The notes under the pieces were generated by a model that worked only from the letters and a program-made list of their open reading frames with translations, did not search any database and was not told the origin of the DNA. Below are positions 51,012 to 59,965 of a stretch of 64,000 bases of DNA, piece after piece. Location of the stretch: positions 1 to 64,000 of the forward strand of contig CALVHR010000003.1 of assembly GCA_944328495.1 (NCBI GenBank), given 5' to 3'. Source of the stretch: an uncultured Clostridia bacterium (GTDB lineage Bacteria > Bacillota > Clostridia > Christensenellales > Borkfalkiaceae). Both the position numbers and the translations under genes were made by a program. How positions within the stretch are numbered: position 1 is the stretch's first letter; every line of letters starts with the position of its first letter.

Positions 51012-51770
51012 TTACTCGTCTGCAAGCACATCCTGCATATCGTATTTGCCTGCGGGTTTTCCGCACATAAATTTTGCTGCGCGGACGGCTCCCGCCGCAA
51101 AGACGCGTTTGCTGCGCGCGCTGTGCGAGAGGGTAATGATCTCGTCGTCGCCGGCGAACATCACTTCGTGTTCTCCGACAATGGTGCCGCCGCGAACGGC
51201 ATGAATTCCGATTTCCTGTTTTTGACGAGCACCGACCATGCCTTCGCGGCCGTAGATAAACTTTTTGCTGTCCGCAAACGCTTCGTTGGCGCTTTCGGCG
51301 AGCATAAGTGCCGTGCCGGAAGGGGCATCCTTTTTGAGATTGTGATGTCTTTCAATGATTTCGATGTCGAAATTTTCGCCGAGGAATGCCGCCGTTTGCC
51401 GAACGAGTTTTTGCAGGAGATTGATCCCTACGGACAGGTTTGCGGTCTTGAACAAGGGTATTTCTTTTGCCGCGGCGTCAATTTGTGCAAGCTGGACCGA
51501 AGTGTAACCTGTGGCGGCGAGGATGACGGCCGCCCCCGTTTTTTTAGCAAATGCAAGGATATTGTCCAGATTGGAGGCGCTGGAAAAGTCGATGACGACA
51601 TCTGTTTTTTCTTTCACGTCTGCGAAATCGGCATAGACGGGTACCCCGCACAGTTCTCCTTTTTTGAGGTCGACGCCGCAGACGCACTGCGTTTGTTCGT
51701 CTTCCGAAACGATTTCGAAAACGGTTCTGCCCATATGGCCGAAGATCCCGCTGATCAGAATGTTTATCAT
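51012..51770 (-). CDS. dapB: 4-hydroxy-tetrahydrodipicolinate reductase
   Basis: The 252-residue enzyme reduces hydroxy-tetrahydrodipicolinate with NAD(P)H in the diaminopimelate/lysine pathway. The nucleotide loop GIFGHMGR is at residues 8-15 and the substrate site ERHHNLKKDAPSGTA at about 140-154, with catalytic His142/143 and Lys147. The usual VDL acidic residue for NADH is at Asp34. It is the last gene of asd-dapA-dapB. AAGGAGA gives a strong ribosome site, and a GC-rich hairpin at 51792-51812 precedes it. Confidence 0.97.
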   Translation of the reverse strand: MINILISGIFGHMGRTVFEIVSEDEQTQCVCGVDLKKGELCGVPVYADFADVKEKTDVVIDFSSASNLDNILAFAKKTGAAVILAATGYTSVQLAQIDAAAKEIPLFKTANLSVGINLLQKLVRQTAAFLGENFDIEIIERHHNLKKDAPSGTALMLAESANEAFADSKKFIYGREGMVGARQKQEIGIHAVRGGTIVGEHEVMFAGDDEIITLSHSARSKRVFAAGAVRAAKFMCGKPAGKYDMQDVLADE

Positions 51771-51791
51771 AAAAAAATCTCCTTGTCAAAA

Positions 51792-51812
51792 TCCCCGCGC
51801 GGGGCGCGGGGA
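51792..51812 (-). terminator. Hairpin between dapA and dapB
   Basis: TCCCCGCGC and GCGCGGGGA form a perfect 9-bp stem; on the minus strand TTTT follows. It could lower dapB expression relative to dapA or protect a processed 3' end. Confidence 0.5.
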
Positions 51813-51888
51813 AATTTTTCGGATAAAGCTTTTATCCGAAAGTATTGCCGTGCAGGCAAATATTTGCCGAGAGCGCGCACTTTCCGCG

Positions 51889-52782
51889 TCAGCCGATCAC
51901 TTTCAGACCGAAATCGGTAAGAACTTGGCGGAGATGGTCTTTGTGAGCCGGTTCGAGTTCGGTCAAAGGGGGGCGGGGAATGCCGCCTTCCAGTCCGATC
52001 ATCTCAGCGGCAGCTTTTGCGGGAATGGGGTTGACTTCCATGAACATCGCATCGATGAGCGGAAGCATTCTGTCCTGGATTTCGTTTGCCGCGGCAAGGT
52101 TGTGCACCTGCATGAAATCGTAGAGCATTTTTGTCTCTTTCGGAATTATGTTGGAGGCCACCGAAATGAGTCCTGCGCCGCCGATGGCGAGGATGGGGAG
52201 ATTCAGGTTATCGTCGCCCGAATAGAGATCGCATTTTCCGCGGATTCGCCGCATGGTTTCGCAGATCTGTTCCATATTCCCGCATGCTTCCTTGACGCCC
52301 GCGATATTCGGAAGGGATGCAATTTTCTCCATGGTAGCGGGCAGGATGTTCACCCCCGTGCGCGGAGGCACATTATAGCATATGATCGGGATGTGCACGG
52401 CTTCCGAAATAGTTTTATAATATTCGTAAAGCCCGTTCTGGGTGCATTTGTTGTAGTATGGGGTGACGACGAGCAAGCCGTCGGCGCCCATTTCCTGCGC
52501 TTTGATGCTCGCTTCGACCGCCTGTGCGGTATTGTTTGAACCGCTTCCGAAAACGATCTTTGCGCGGCCTGCGACTTTCTGTACGGAAAAGCGCATGACC
52601 TCTTCTTTTTCCGCAGCCGTCATTGTCGCGGGTTCGCCTGTCGTACCCAAAATCACGAGAACGTCTGTCCCGTTTTCGATCTGGTATTCGATCATTTTGC
52701 CGAAGGCGCCGAAATTGACGCTGCCGTCTTTGCCAAACGGAGTGATCATGGCAGTAGCGGTGCCGTGAAAGAAACCCAACAT
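51889..52782 (-). CDS. dapA: 4-hydroxy-tetrahydrodipicolinate synthase
   Basis: The 297-residue TIM-barrel aldolase condenses pyruvate with aspartate semialdehyde. The GTTGE loop is at 46-50, the proton-relay Tyr in YNVPPRTG is at 136, and the Schiff-base Lys is at 164 in GVKEACG. The product feeds lysine, peptidoglycan and, in spores, dipicolinic acid. The start at 52782 follows GGGAGG; the frame is open further 5' but that part has no family likeness. It is the second gene of the lysine-controlled operon. Confidence 0.97.
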   Translation of the reverse strand: MLGFFHGTATAMITPFGKDGSVNFGAFGKMIEYQIENGTDVLVILGTTGEPATMTAAEKEEVMRFSVQKVAGRAKIVFGSGSNNTAQAVEASIKAQEMGADGLLVVTPYYNKCTQNGLYEYYKTISEAVHIPIICYNVPPRTGVNILPATMEKIASLPNIAGVKEACGNMEQICETMRRIRGKCDLYSGDDNLNLPILAIGGAGLISVASNIIPKETKMLYDFMQVHNLAAANEIQDRMLPLIDAMFMEVNPIPAKAAAEMIGLEGGIPRPPLTELEPAHKDHLRQVLTDFGLKVIG

Positions 52783-52897
52783 GTTGTATCCTCCCTCATA
52801 GAATGGATTGTCCGTTCCGCTTTGCGGAGCGGGAATGCGGTTGCGCGGCAACCGCCGCCTGGTGTATCGTATGCGGTTCCGGTCCGCGTTGGTTCGC

Positions 52898-53974
52898 TCA
52901 GATATAATTTTGAGCGCAGAGCAGTTCTGCCATCAGCACGGCACCGCCGGCAGCGCCGCGCAGGGTGTTGTGAGAAAGGCAGACAAATTTATAATCGAAA
53001 AGGATGTCCTCGCGAAGTCTTCCCAAAGAAACTGCCATGCCGTTTTCGAGCATGCGGTCGAGTTTTGCCTGCGGGCGGTTGTCCTCTTCAAAGTAGTGCA
53101 GGAACTGTTTGGGCGCGGAGGGGAGTTGAAGTTCTTGCGGCACGCCCGAAAACTCTGCCCAAGCTTTCAGGATCTCTTCTTTGGAAGGTTTTTTGTCAAA
53201 GGAAACAAAGACGGCCGCGGTATGTCCGTCCGAAACGGGCACGCGCAGGCACTGCGCCGTGATTTTGGGAGCGGTTGCATCGACGATTTTGTCTCCTTCG
53301 ATGTGTCCCCAAATTTTGAGGGGTTCGCGTTCGGATTTTTCTTCTTCGCCGCCGATATAAGGGATGACGTTATCGATGATCTCGGGCATGCGGTCAAAAG
53401 TTTTTCCTGCGCCGCTGATCGCCTGATAAGTCGACACCGCCACTTTGGAAACGCCGTATTTCATGAGCGGGTGCAGGGCGGGGACATAGCTTTGCAAAGA
53501 GCAGTTGCTCTTAACGGCGATGAATCCGCGCTTGGTGCCCAAGCGTTTTTTCTGTGCTTCGATGATTTTCGCATGATCGGGATTGATCTCGGGAATGATC
53601 ATGGGCACGTCGGGTGTGGTGCGGTGTGCGGAGTTGTTGGAAATGACGGGGATCTCCGCCTTTGCGTATTTTTCTTCGAGGGCGCGGATCTCGTCTTTTT
53701 TCATATTGACGGCGCAGAAGACGAAATCCACCATGCCTGCGATTTTATCGATGTCTTTTTCGGCATCGAGCACGACCATATCCGCAAATTTTTCGGGGAT
53801 GGGGGAAGTCATCGCCCATCTGCCGGCGACTGCGTCGCGGTATTTTTTGCCTGCGGACGAAGGGGAAGCCGCGAGTGCCTTTACATGGAACCAGGGGTGG
53901 TTTTCGAGGAGCAGGCAGAAGCGCTGTCCCACCATGCCCGTTGCGCCGATGACGGCGACGTTATACTGTTTCAT
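52898..53974 (-). CDS. asd: Aspartate-semialdehyde dehydrogenase
   Basis: The 358-residue enzyme makes aspartate semialdehyde from aspartyl phosphate with NADPH. The nucleotide loop is GATGMVGQ at 10-17 and the catalytic Cys is at 158 in SNCSLQS. The Cys motif and the length fit the group typical of archaea and fungi, also found in some Firmicutes, as opposed to the short E. coli-like type. The start at 53974 follows AGGAGA. It is first in the operon, and its leader contains a lysine riboswitch. Confidence 0.95.
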   Translation of the reverse strand: MKQYNVAVIGATGMVGQRFCLLLENHPWFHVKALAASPSSAGKKYRDAVAGRWAMTSPIPEKFADMVVLDAEKDIDKIAGMVDFVFCAVNMKKDEIRALEEKYAKAEIPVISNNSAHRTTPDVPMIIPEINPDHAKIIEAQKKRLGTKRGFIAVKSNCSLQSYVPALHPLMKYGVSKVAVSTYQAISGAGKTFDRMPEIIDNVIPYIGGEEEKSEREPLKIWGHIEGDKIVDATAPKITAQCLRVPVSDGHTAAVFVSFDKKPSKEEILKAWAEFSGVPQELQLPSAPKQFLHYFEEDNRPQAKLDRMLENGMAVSLGRLREDILFDYKFVCLSHNTLRGAAGGAVLMAELLCAQNYI

Positions 53975-54013
53975 ATTCAAATTCTCCTGAAATTTTTTGC
54001 TTGTTAAGTGAAA

Positions 54014-54045
54014 TAAAAAACGCGGTGTCGGAAAGGACACCGCGT
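54014..54045 (-). terminator. Lysine riboswitch terminator
   Basis: On the minus strand ACGCGGTGTCC and GACACCGCGT form a stem followed by TTTTTTATT. It lies between the aptamer and the asd start and would stop transcription when lysine is bound. A second hairpin (CCGGCATTTTTGCCGG) at about 54064-54079 may be the antiterminator partner region. Confidence 0.85.
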
Positions 54046-54097
54046 AAAAGACAGAGCAGAGGCCCGGCAAAAATGCCGGAACTTTGTTATGCTTAAA

Positions 54098-54265
54098 ATA
54101 GTTCTCCACTTGCGGTGACAGTCGGGCGGGTATTCTCCCGCGCGCCCGGCGACGGAAGTGCGGTCAGCTGTCCGTGCCTCGGCGGAGATGCCCTTTCCTT
54201 CCGTCGGAGAAAACCGCTCTCCGCGAGGCGAAAGTACTCATGCTCATCCGCTCCTCTATTCAGCA
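54098..54265 (-). promoter_or_regulatory. Lysine riboswitch (L box)
   Basis: Read on the minus strand, the leader shows L-box signatures in order: GAATAGAGGAGCGG, GAGTACTTTCGCC, GGAAAGGGCATCTCCGCCGAGGC, two arms with GC-rich stems, and the closing TGTCACCGCAAGTGGAGAACTA split over the end of P5 and P1. It is upstream of asd-dapA-dapB, a standard target. Lysine binding should favour the downstream terminator. Confidence 0.9.
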
Positions 54266-54271
54266 TACAGA

Positions 54272-54300
54272 ATTTTAACATACTCTTGCACAAATGTCAA
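54272..54300 (-). promoter_or_regulatory. Promoter of asd-dapA-dapB
   Basis: Minus-strand TTGACA (54295-54300) and TAAAAT (54272-54277) are 17 bp apart, immediately ahead of the lysine riboswitch. Confidence 0.8.
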
Positions 54301-54331
54301 AGAATTTTTTCGATCGGACACAAGAATTTAA

Positions 54332-54360
54332 TTGAAAAAATTTCCTCTTTGCGGTATAAT
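54332..54360 (+). promoter_or_regulatory. Promoter of the 54403-59893 operon
   Basis: TTGAAA (54332-54337) and TATAAT (54355-54360) are 17 bp apart, back to back with the asd promoter. Confidence 0.8.
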
Positions 54361-54402
54361 GATAGGAAAGTTGCTAAAAGAAAAAAATACTGCGGAGGCG
54401 AT

Positions 54403-55671
54403 ATGGCACAGCAAGGCGAGAAAAAAGGATTTATAGCCCGTATGCTTGAGGGCAAGGAGCGCGACGAGGAATACGCGCGCAGCACATTGCCGACCAGCCG
54501 CTGGGCGCTTTTTTGGGATATATTCAAGGGCAGGTTTTCCAAGCTTGTTATTGTGAACTTGCTCATGCTGATCTTTTTCATTCCACTGATTCTTGTTTAC
54601 TTTTTCCGATCGACGATGCTCGGTTTGCAGGCGTCGTGGATGCCGTTTGCTTCGTGGATGGGAGTGGGGTATCCGGCGATGCCGAACCTGACGGGGCTTC
54701 CGCAGGAGCTGATATTTTCCAACAATGTCTTTTACGGAGCGCTGATGATCGTGGCGGGTCTGATCGCGGCGGTCGGGATCTCGGGCGGGATGTACGTCAT
54801 CCGCAACATGGTTTGGACGGAGGGTATTTTCGTCGCGAACGATTTTTGGCGGGGGATCAAGATCAACATTGTCGTAGTATTGCAGTCGACTCTGTTTTAC
54901 GGAGTGATGCTGTACCTGTTCAGCGTTTCGATCAGTTGGAGCAACTGGATGCTCGCGACGGCTCAGGGGAATGCCGTCCTGATCACCATATCCAAAGTGA
55001 TTTCCTACATTGCGACCGTGATCGTATCGCTCATGTATCTTTGGATGCTTTCGATGGGCGGGAACTACAAACTGAAATTTTTCCAGCTTTTGAAAAATTC
55101 TTTCCTGATGACGTTCGGGTTGATTTTCCAGAACATTTTCTTTGCGGTCCTGATGCTGATCCCGGTTATTTTGGTTTTGATCGGAAGTTTTTTCCAGATC
55201 ATCGGGTACGTGCTTTTGATCCTTCTCGGCATTTCGTACATGCTTCTTGTCTGGTTTGACTATTCGCAGTGGGCGTTCGATAAATTCTTTGAATCCAAGC
55301 GCGAAGGCGGAAAAGTCAACCGCGGCATTTATCCGAAGGGCAAGGGAGGCGAGCAGAGCAAGGCGGTGCAGGAATACCAGAAGAATCTGGAAGAGGCGAT
55401 GAGCGTCAAATCCGATCTTTCATCGCGGCCGATCAAGCCGATCACGGATGATTTGAAAGTATACGAGCTTCCCGAATCGTTCTCGCGCGATGATCTGAAA
55501 AAGCTGCGCGAGTCCAAGGAACTGATTGTAGAGGATACGGAAAAGTACGCCGAAGAGCACAAGAACGACGAAAAATACGTTGTTTACAACGCCCAGTTCG
55601 AAAAGAAGGAAGAGCCTGCCGAAGAAGAAAACGGCAAGAAAAAATCAGGCAAGAAGGAAAAGAAGAAATGA
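54403..55671 (+). CDS. Multi-pass membrane protein, DUF624-like, with charged tail
   Basis: The 422-residue protein has five to six hydrophobic helices between about residues 45 and 285. The opening FKGRFSKLVIVNLLMLIFFIPLI resembles the first helix of YesL/DUF624 proteins, as does the general layout, but it is longer than the usual 200-220. From about residue 300 a hydrophilic tail rich in Lys and Glu ends in a Lys-rich cluster. The function is unknown. The start at 54403 follows GCGGAGG; a frame extending back into the riboswitch is false. It is first in an operon with a methyltransferase and Hsp33. Confidence 0.65.
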   Translation: MAQQGEKKGFIARMLEGKERDEEYARSTLPTSRWALFWDIFKGRFSKLVIVNLLMLIFFIPLILVYFFRSTMLGLQASWMPFASWMGVGYPAMPNLTGLPQELIFSNNVFYGALMIVAGLIAAVGISGGMYVIRNMVWTEGIFVANDFWRGIKINIVVVLQSTLFYGVMLYLFSVSISWSNWMLATAQGNAVLITISKVISYIATVIVSLMYLWMLSMGGNYKLKFFQLLKNSFLMTFGLIFQNIFFAVLMLIPVILVLIGSFFQIIGYVLLILLGISYMLLVWFDYSQWAFDKFFESKREGGKVNRGIYPKGKGGEQSKAVQEYQKNLEEAMSVKSDLSSRPIKPITDDLKVYELPESFSRDDLKKLRESKELIVEDTEKYAEEHKNDEKYVVYNAQFEKKEEPAEEENGKKKSGKKEKKK

Positions 55672-56405
55672 CGCAGGGCGCGTATGCTTCGCTTGCCGAA
55701 TGGTTTGAATATCTCAATGCAGACTGCGACTATGAAAAATGGTCGCAGTACTTATATGAGCGCCTGTGCGGGCTGGGCATTGCAGGCGGGAGAGGCCTGG
55801 ACATCGGTTGCGGAAGCGGAGCGTTCACGCGTCGGCTCGCGCGCAAGGGCTTTTCGATGACGGGATACGATATCAGCGCGGAAATGCTCGCCAAAGCGGA
55901 AGCGCTCAGTGCAAAGGAAGGTATTTTCCCGCAGTATGTTCTTTCGGATGCGCGAAAGGTGCATGTTTTGGGCGGGCGGGCAGATTTTGCGGTATGCGTC
56001 AACGATTGCCTCAATTATATTCCCGCGGCGGACGTACCCGCATTTTTCAGGCGGATGGCAAGCTGTCTGCGCAAAGGCGGCGCCTTCCTGTTCGATGTAT
56101 CGTCGCCTTATAAATTGCGCGAGACGATCGGAAACAACACCTTTTGCGAAGATCGCGAGGAGTTGGCATATCTTTGGTTCAATACGCTGTTTGAAGACCG
56201 TGTGGAAATGGAGATCACCCTTTTCGTGCGCGGTGCGGACGGACGGTTTTCGCGGGAAGAGGAACGTCACCTGCAATTTATCCACGAAGAGAGGTTTTTG
56301 CGGGGTGCGGCGGAGTCGGCGGGCTTTGACGTGCACGAAATCGAAGGAGCGTTCGGGGACAAAAGTGACCGAACGCGGCTGAATTTTATTTGTACCCGCC
56401 GCTGA
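55668..56405 (+). CDS. Class I SAM-dependent methyltransferase
   Basis: The 245-residue protein has a Rossmann methyltransferase core: motif I LDIGCGSGAFTRRL at about residues 43-56, the acidic end of strand 2 in GYDISAEML, motif around VCVNDCLNYI, and KGGAFLFDVSSPYKL. The C-terminal 100 residues are an inserted beta/alpha region as in small-molecule methyltransferases of the Methyltransf_25 type. The substrate cannot be read from the sequence. It overlaps the membrane protein stop by 4 bases (ATGA). Confidence 0.85.
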   Translation: MTQGAYASLAEWFEYLNADCDYEKWSQYLYERLCGLGIAGGRGLDIGCGSGAFTRRLARKGFSMTGYDISAEMLAKAEALSAKEGIFPQYVLSDARKVHVLGGRADFAVCVNDCLNYIPAADVPAFFRRMASCLRKGGAFLFDVSSPYKLRETIGNNTFCEDREELAYLWFNTLFEDRVEMEITLFVRGADGRFSREEERHLQFIHEERFLRGAAESAGFDVHEIEGAFGDKSDRTRLNFICTRR

Positions 56406-56418
56406 AAGAGGAAAACTT

Positions 56419-57297
56419 ATGCAAAAAAAAGATGTAATTTTGCGCGGACTCGCGTTTGACGGGGAAGTGTCCGTCGCCGTTGCGGACACGACGCAGCTTG
56501 TGAACGAAGCCATCCGCATTCACAGACTTTCGCCGTTGTCGGCGGCGGCGCTGGGCAGGACGCTCACCGTTGCGGTCTATATGTGTTCTTCGCTCAAAGC
56601 GGAGCACGGCGCACTGTCCGTATCGGTGAAAGGCAACGGCGTCGGAGGAAGTATCTTTGTCAGCGGGGATAAAGCGCTGCATATGCGCGGTTATATCGAA
56701 AACCCGCACGCGGAACTGCCGCCCAATGATAAGGGAAAGCTGGATGTCGGCGGGTGTGTCGGGAAGGAAGGGTATCTGTCGGTCGTGCGCGATGACGGAG
56801 ACAACCGCCCTTACGTCGGGACGACGGCGCTCGTGAGCGGGGAGATCGGCGAGGATTTTGCCGCGTATTACGCGGAAAGCGAACAGCTTCCGACAGCCAT
56901 TGCGGTCGGGGTAAAGATCGGAAAAGACGGAAAGTGTCTCGGTGCGGGCGGCGTCTTTTTACAGCCCATGCCGGGTGCGAAAGAGGAAAATATTTGTCGG
57001 GCGGATGAGGCGATCCGACAATTCGGGGCAGTCAGCTCAATGCTGGAAAGCAAGACGGCGGAAGAAATTTTGCAAGAATATTTCGGTTCGGTTAAATTTT
57101 ACACGCTTTTGCCCGAATATAAGTGCAATTGCAGCAGAAATTATATAGAGGGAGTACTTGCGGCGATGGGCGAATCGGAGCTTCGTTCGGTCATCGAAGA
57201 GCAGGGAAAGATCGAGGTGCATTGTCATTATTGCAACACCGATTATGAATTTACTCCGGAAGAAGTTGAAGAGATCATACGCCGCGCGCGCGGCTGA
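56419..57297 (+). CDS. hslO: Redox-regulated chaperone Hsp33
   Basis: The 292-residue chaperone is activated when oxidative stress oxidises its zinc-bound Cys. The four Cys ligands are in KCNCSRNY (CxC, about residues 235-237) and HCHYCNT (CxxC, about 268-271), as in all Hsp33 proteins. The N-terminal domain shows the LGRTLTVAVYM and GGSIFVSGDKALHMRGYIENP blocks. Length is normal. It is 13 bases after the methyltransferase gene, behind AGAGGAAA, and runs into the TPR gene. Confidence 0.96.
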   Translation: MQKKDVILRGLAFDGEVSVAVADTTQLVNEAIRIHRLSPLSAAALGRTLTVAVYMCSSLKAEHGALSVSVKGNGVGGSIFVSGDKALHMRGYIENPHAELPPNDKGKLDVGGCVGKEGYLSVVRDDGDNRPYVGTTALVSGEIGEDFAAYYAESEQLPTAIAVGVKIGKDGKCLGAGGVFLQPMPGAKEENICRADEAIRQFGAVSSMLESKTAEEILQEYFGSVKFYTLLPEYKCNCSRNYIEGVLAAMGESELRSVIEEQGKIEVHCHYCNTDYEFTPEEVEEIIRRARG

Positions 57298-57321
57298 GTT
57301 GTGCGGTGAAGCGAGGAACGG

Positions 57322-59076
57322 ATGGGACAGGACAGAAAATTTGATGTGAGCGCGGATCGGCTTCTCGATCTGGCGGACGAGAAAATGGAGACGGGCGACC
57401 AGTTGGGCGCATTGCGTCTCCTGCATAAATCCATCGAGATGTACGGTCCTGCGGCGGACGAATATGCGTCGCTTGCGGACGCGTATGAAGAGATGGGGTT
57501 GTTTCTTTTATCGGCAGACTGTTGGTTTCGGTATCTGGACGTCTGCGCGGAAGAGGACGCCGTGGACGGGTATGAAGGGCTGGCATCCTGTTTTTACAAT
57601 CTGGGGAACGAAGAGAGGTCGGCGTACTATTTTTCCAAGATGGCGCATGATGCGCACGTGACGCCGCTGCACAATTTTGAGATCGGGGAATTGCTGCGGC
57701 AGCAGGAAAGCGGGCGAGAAACGCTGCGGGTGATCTGGCCCCCGGAGCGTGCGGACTATTCGGCGGAGATCGAAGAGGGGCTTACGGCACTGCGTTTCGG
57801 CGATTTTGAAAAAGCGGAAGAGGCGTTTTTGCGGGTGCATCCGGCATCGGAGGATTACGCATCGGCGATGAATTATCTTGCGGTGACATACCTTTTGAGT
57901 GACCGCGCGGACAAAGCGGAAGAACTTTGCCGCAAGCTTCTCGAAAAGAAACCCGACGATGTTTCGGTGCTCTCGACATATGTGGCGGTGCTTTCCGAGC
58001 AGGGGCGCAACGATGAGGGCAGGGCAGTGGCGGAGCGGCTGGCGAGGATATCGACAAAAAATCCGGACGAGCTGTACAAGATTGCTACGGTATGTTGCGA
58101 ACATAAGCTGTATGATGCGGCATACAAGCATTTTTGTGCGATCGAGAGCGTCGTCAATTATGATCGTCCGCTGTTATATTTCAAGGCGGTCGCCGCGTTC
58201 AAAAGCGGCAGGGTACGCGAGAGTGCGGAAGCGCTCGGAAAACTTTTGGATATATTTCCGACGGCGGCGGTGGCGCGCTATTACTATCGCGAGATCCGTC
58301 GGTATATGGAAGAGGGCGGAACGGTTCCCGAAGTAGATTTTTTCTATCGCGTTCCGAAGACGGAGCGGGATGACCGTATCAAGGCGCTTCTTGTGCTTGC
58401 GGACATGCACAAAAAAGAGCTGAAGGCATTCTGTGCGGAATCGGATATTTCCGAGCTTTTGGAATGGTGTTTCGACGAAATGGACGGGCAGGACATGAAA
58501 CTGCAGATCTTAGGAGCGACGGTGGCATTCCGTTGCGATCAGCCCGATTTTATTCTCGACGAGATGCTGAGCCTGGAGGTGAGCGATGCGGTGAAGCTGG
58601 AATGTCTGCGCCTTTTATGTGAAAGGAACCGCAGTTTTGACTGCAACATTGTCGTCGGCGAGATATTCCGAAAGATATCGTTTGACAAACTGGAAGTCGG
58701 CAAGGAAAAGAAGGCGGCATTTGTCAAGGCATATGCGAAGAGCGTTGCGCGTTTTTCCGCGCTTGACGAGCAGCCCGATCCCGAGAGTTATCGCCATGCG
58801 GCAAAGGAGATCTATGACGCGCTTGCGGGGGAAGGGCTTTTGTCCCTTGCTTCCGATACGGACTCTTTGGCCAGTGCGATCCACCTGGTGGCGCGCGGCG
58901 CATACGGGAGGAAAGAGGACAGTACGGCGTTTTTCGGAAAGACGAATGCGCGCAAGGTATCGGATATTTTAGCTGCGCTCGGGAGAAAACTTCTGCGCGA
59001 GGAGATCGCCCTGACGGAAGGCGGTAAAGGGGAGGCGGACGTGACCGCCGGGGAGGACAGTGATGAAACTCATTGA
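57322..59076 (+). CDS. Tetratricopeptide-repeat protein
   Basis: The 584-residue soluble protein is all helical. TPR-like pairs occur from about residue 14 (LLDLADEKMETGDQLGALRLL, then YASLADAYEEMGLFLLSADCW) and again at about 175-260 (AMNYLAVTYLLSDRADKAEELC, LSTYVAVLSEQGRNDEGRAVA). The C-terminal part has irregular helices. No signal peptide or catalytic motif is seen, so it is probably a cytosolic scaffold. It overlaps the next gene by 14 bases. Its partner is unknown; the neighbour with HEAT-like helices is a candidate. Confidence 0.75.
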   Translation: MGQDRKFDVSADRLLDLADEKMETGDQLGALRLLHKSIEMYGPAADEYASLADAYEEMGLFLLSADCWFRYLDVCAEEDAVDGYEGLASCFYNLGNEERSAYYFSKMAHDAHVTPLHNFEIGELLRQQESGRETLRVIWPPERADYSAEIEEGLTALRFGDFEKAEEAFLRVHPASEDYASAMNYLAVTYLLSDRADKAEELCRKLLEKKPDDVSVLSTYVAVLSEQGRNDEGRAVAERLARISTKNPDELYKIATVCCEHKLYDAAYKHFCAIESVVNYDRPLLYFKAVAAFKSGRVRESAEALGKLLDIFPTAAVARYYYREIRRYMEEGGTVPEVDFFYRVPKTERDDRIKALLVLADMHKKELKAFCAESDISELLEWCFDEMDGQDMKLQILGATVAFRCDQPDFILDEMLSLEVSDAVKLECLRLLCERNRSFDCNIVVGEIFRKISFDKLEVGKEKKAAFVKAYAKSVARFSALDEQPDPESYRHAAKEIYDALAGEGLLSLASDTDSLASAIHLVARGAYGRKEDSTAFFGKTNARKVSDILAALGRKLLREEIALTEGGKGEADVTAGEDSDETH

Positions 59077-59893
59077 TTTTGACGATAAATTCAACCGCAA
59101 GATGGCGGAGATGATCGAAAAGCATGCGGGCGAACGCAGCGAAGACGAGTGGGAAGACGCAGTCGCGGCGGCTTACAAAAAATTCGGGGACACGTATATG
59201 GCGGCGCTCGGCAAGACGCCCCGTCAGTATTTTGCGCAGATGAGCGACGCCGAACTTGTGGAGACGCTCAAAGAATATTTGTTGCAGGAAGTTTCCGTTC
59301 CCGATTTTCTGTGTGAGGAGATCGAAGGCAGGGGAGTGTTTCCCGAGCTTTTGTCTCTTTTGGAAGAAACGGACGAAGAATTGGTGCTGTATGCGCTCAA
59401 TCTCATCGGTTCGGACCGCCGCGCTTTGCAAAGATATGTTGCCATGCTTTCCGAAGAGGGATATGACGAGCATGTAAAGGACGCGATCGCCGATCTTCTC
59501 AAAGAGCGGGCAGACGATGTGACGGAAGCGGTTCTTCCGCTCGTACATACGCAGAATGCCGCATACGCACTGGAAATTTTGTCGCGGACAAAGCGCCGTG
59601 ACGAAGGTGCGTACAACGCGTTGGCGCAGGCATTCACGCAAGCGGACGAGAAGGATGTGCCTCTGTATGCGGGCTATCTTGCGGCATACGGCGACGATCG
59701 GGCGCTTCCGTTGCTTTTCAAAAAGATCGACGAGCAGGATATTGGTTTTGTGGCGTTTCAGGAGCTCAAATTTGCGATCGAGGCGCTGGGCGGCGAATAC
59801 ACGAAAGAGCGGGATTTTTCTTCCGATCCTTCCTATAAAAAGATCATGGAAGCGGGCGGAGGCACGGATATATTCGGCGAAAAGAAGAAATGA
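59063..59893 (+). CDS. HEAT-like helical protein of unknown function
   Basis: The 276-residue protein is predicted helical, with repeated blocks that look like HEAT/Armadillo units: ELLSLLEETDEELVLYALNLI, HVKDAIADLLKERADDV and DRALPLLFKKIDEQDIGFVAF. No catalytic motif, membrane segment or signal peptide is seen. The ATG at 59063 is chosen over GTG at 59060 because GGGAGGAC is better spaced. Coupled to the TPR gene, it is the last gene of the operon before a perfect palindromic terminator. Confidence 0.7.
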   Translation: MKLIDFDDKFNRKMAEMIEKHAGERSEDEWEDAVAAAYKKFGDTYMAALGKTPRQYFAQMSDAELVETLKEYLLQEVSVPDFLCEEIEGRGVFPELLSLLEETDEELVLYALNLIGSDRRALQRYVAMLSEEGYDEHVKDAIADLLKERADDVTEAVLPLVHTQNAAYALEILSRTKRRDEGAYNALAQAFTQADEKDVPLYAGYLAAYGDDRALPLLFKKIDEQDIGFVAFQELKFAIEALGGEYTKERDFSSDPSYKKIMEAGGGTDIFGEKKK

Positions 59894-59906
59894 TGGGACT
59901 GATTGC

Positions 59907-59960
59907 AAAAGGAAGCAACCGGCGCCGCGCAAATTTGCGCGGCGCCGGTTGCTTCCTTTT
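59907..59960. terminator. 54-bp perfect palindrome, bidirectional terminator
   Basis: 27 bases are followed directly by their exact complement, with AAATTT at the centre, AAAAGG at one end and CCTTTT at the other. It separates the operon from the convergent araC-like gene and can stop transcripts from both sides. Confidence 0.9.
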
Positions 59961-59965
59961 ATTGA

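Noticed and set aside
54093..54293. 66-codon minus-strand frame
   Set aside because: It lies inside the lysine riboswitch; the RNA motifs explain the sequence better than a protein.
54115..54402. N-terminal extension of the DUF624-like membrane protein
   Set aside because: It crosses the antisense of the riboswitch; a promoter and GCGGAGG site place the start at 54403.
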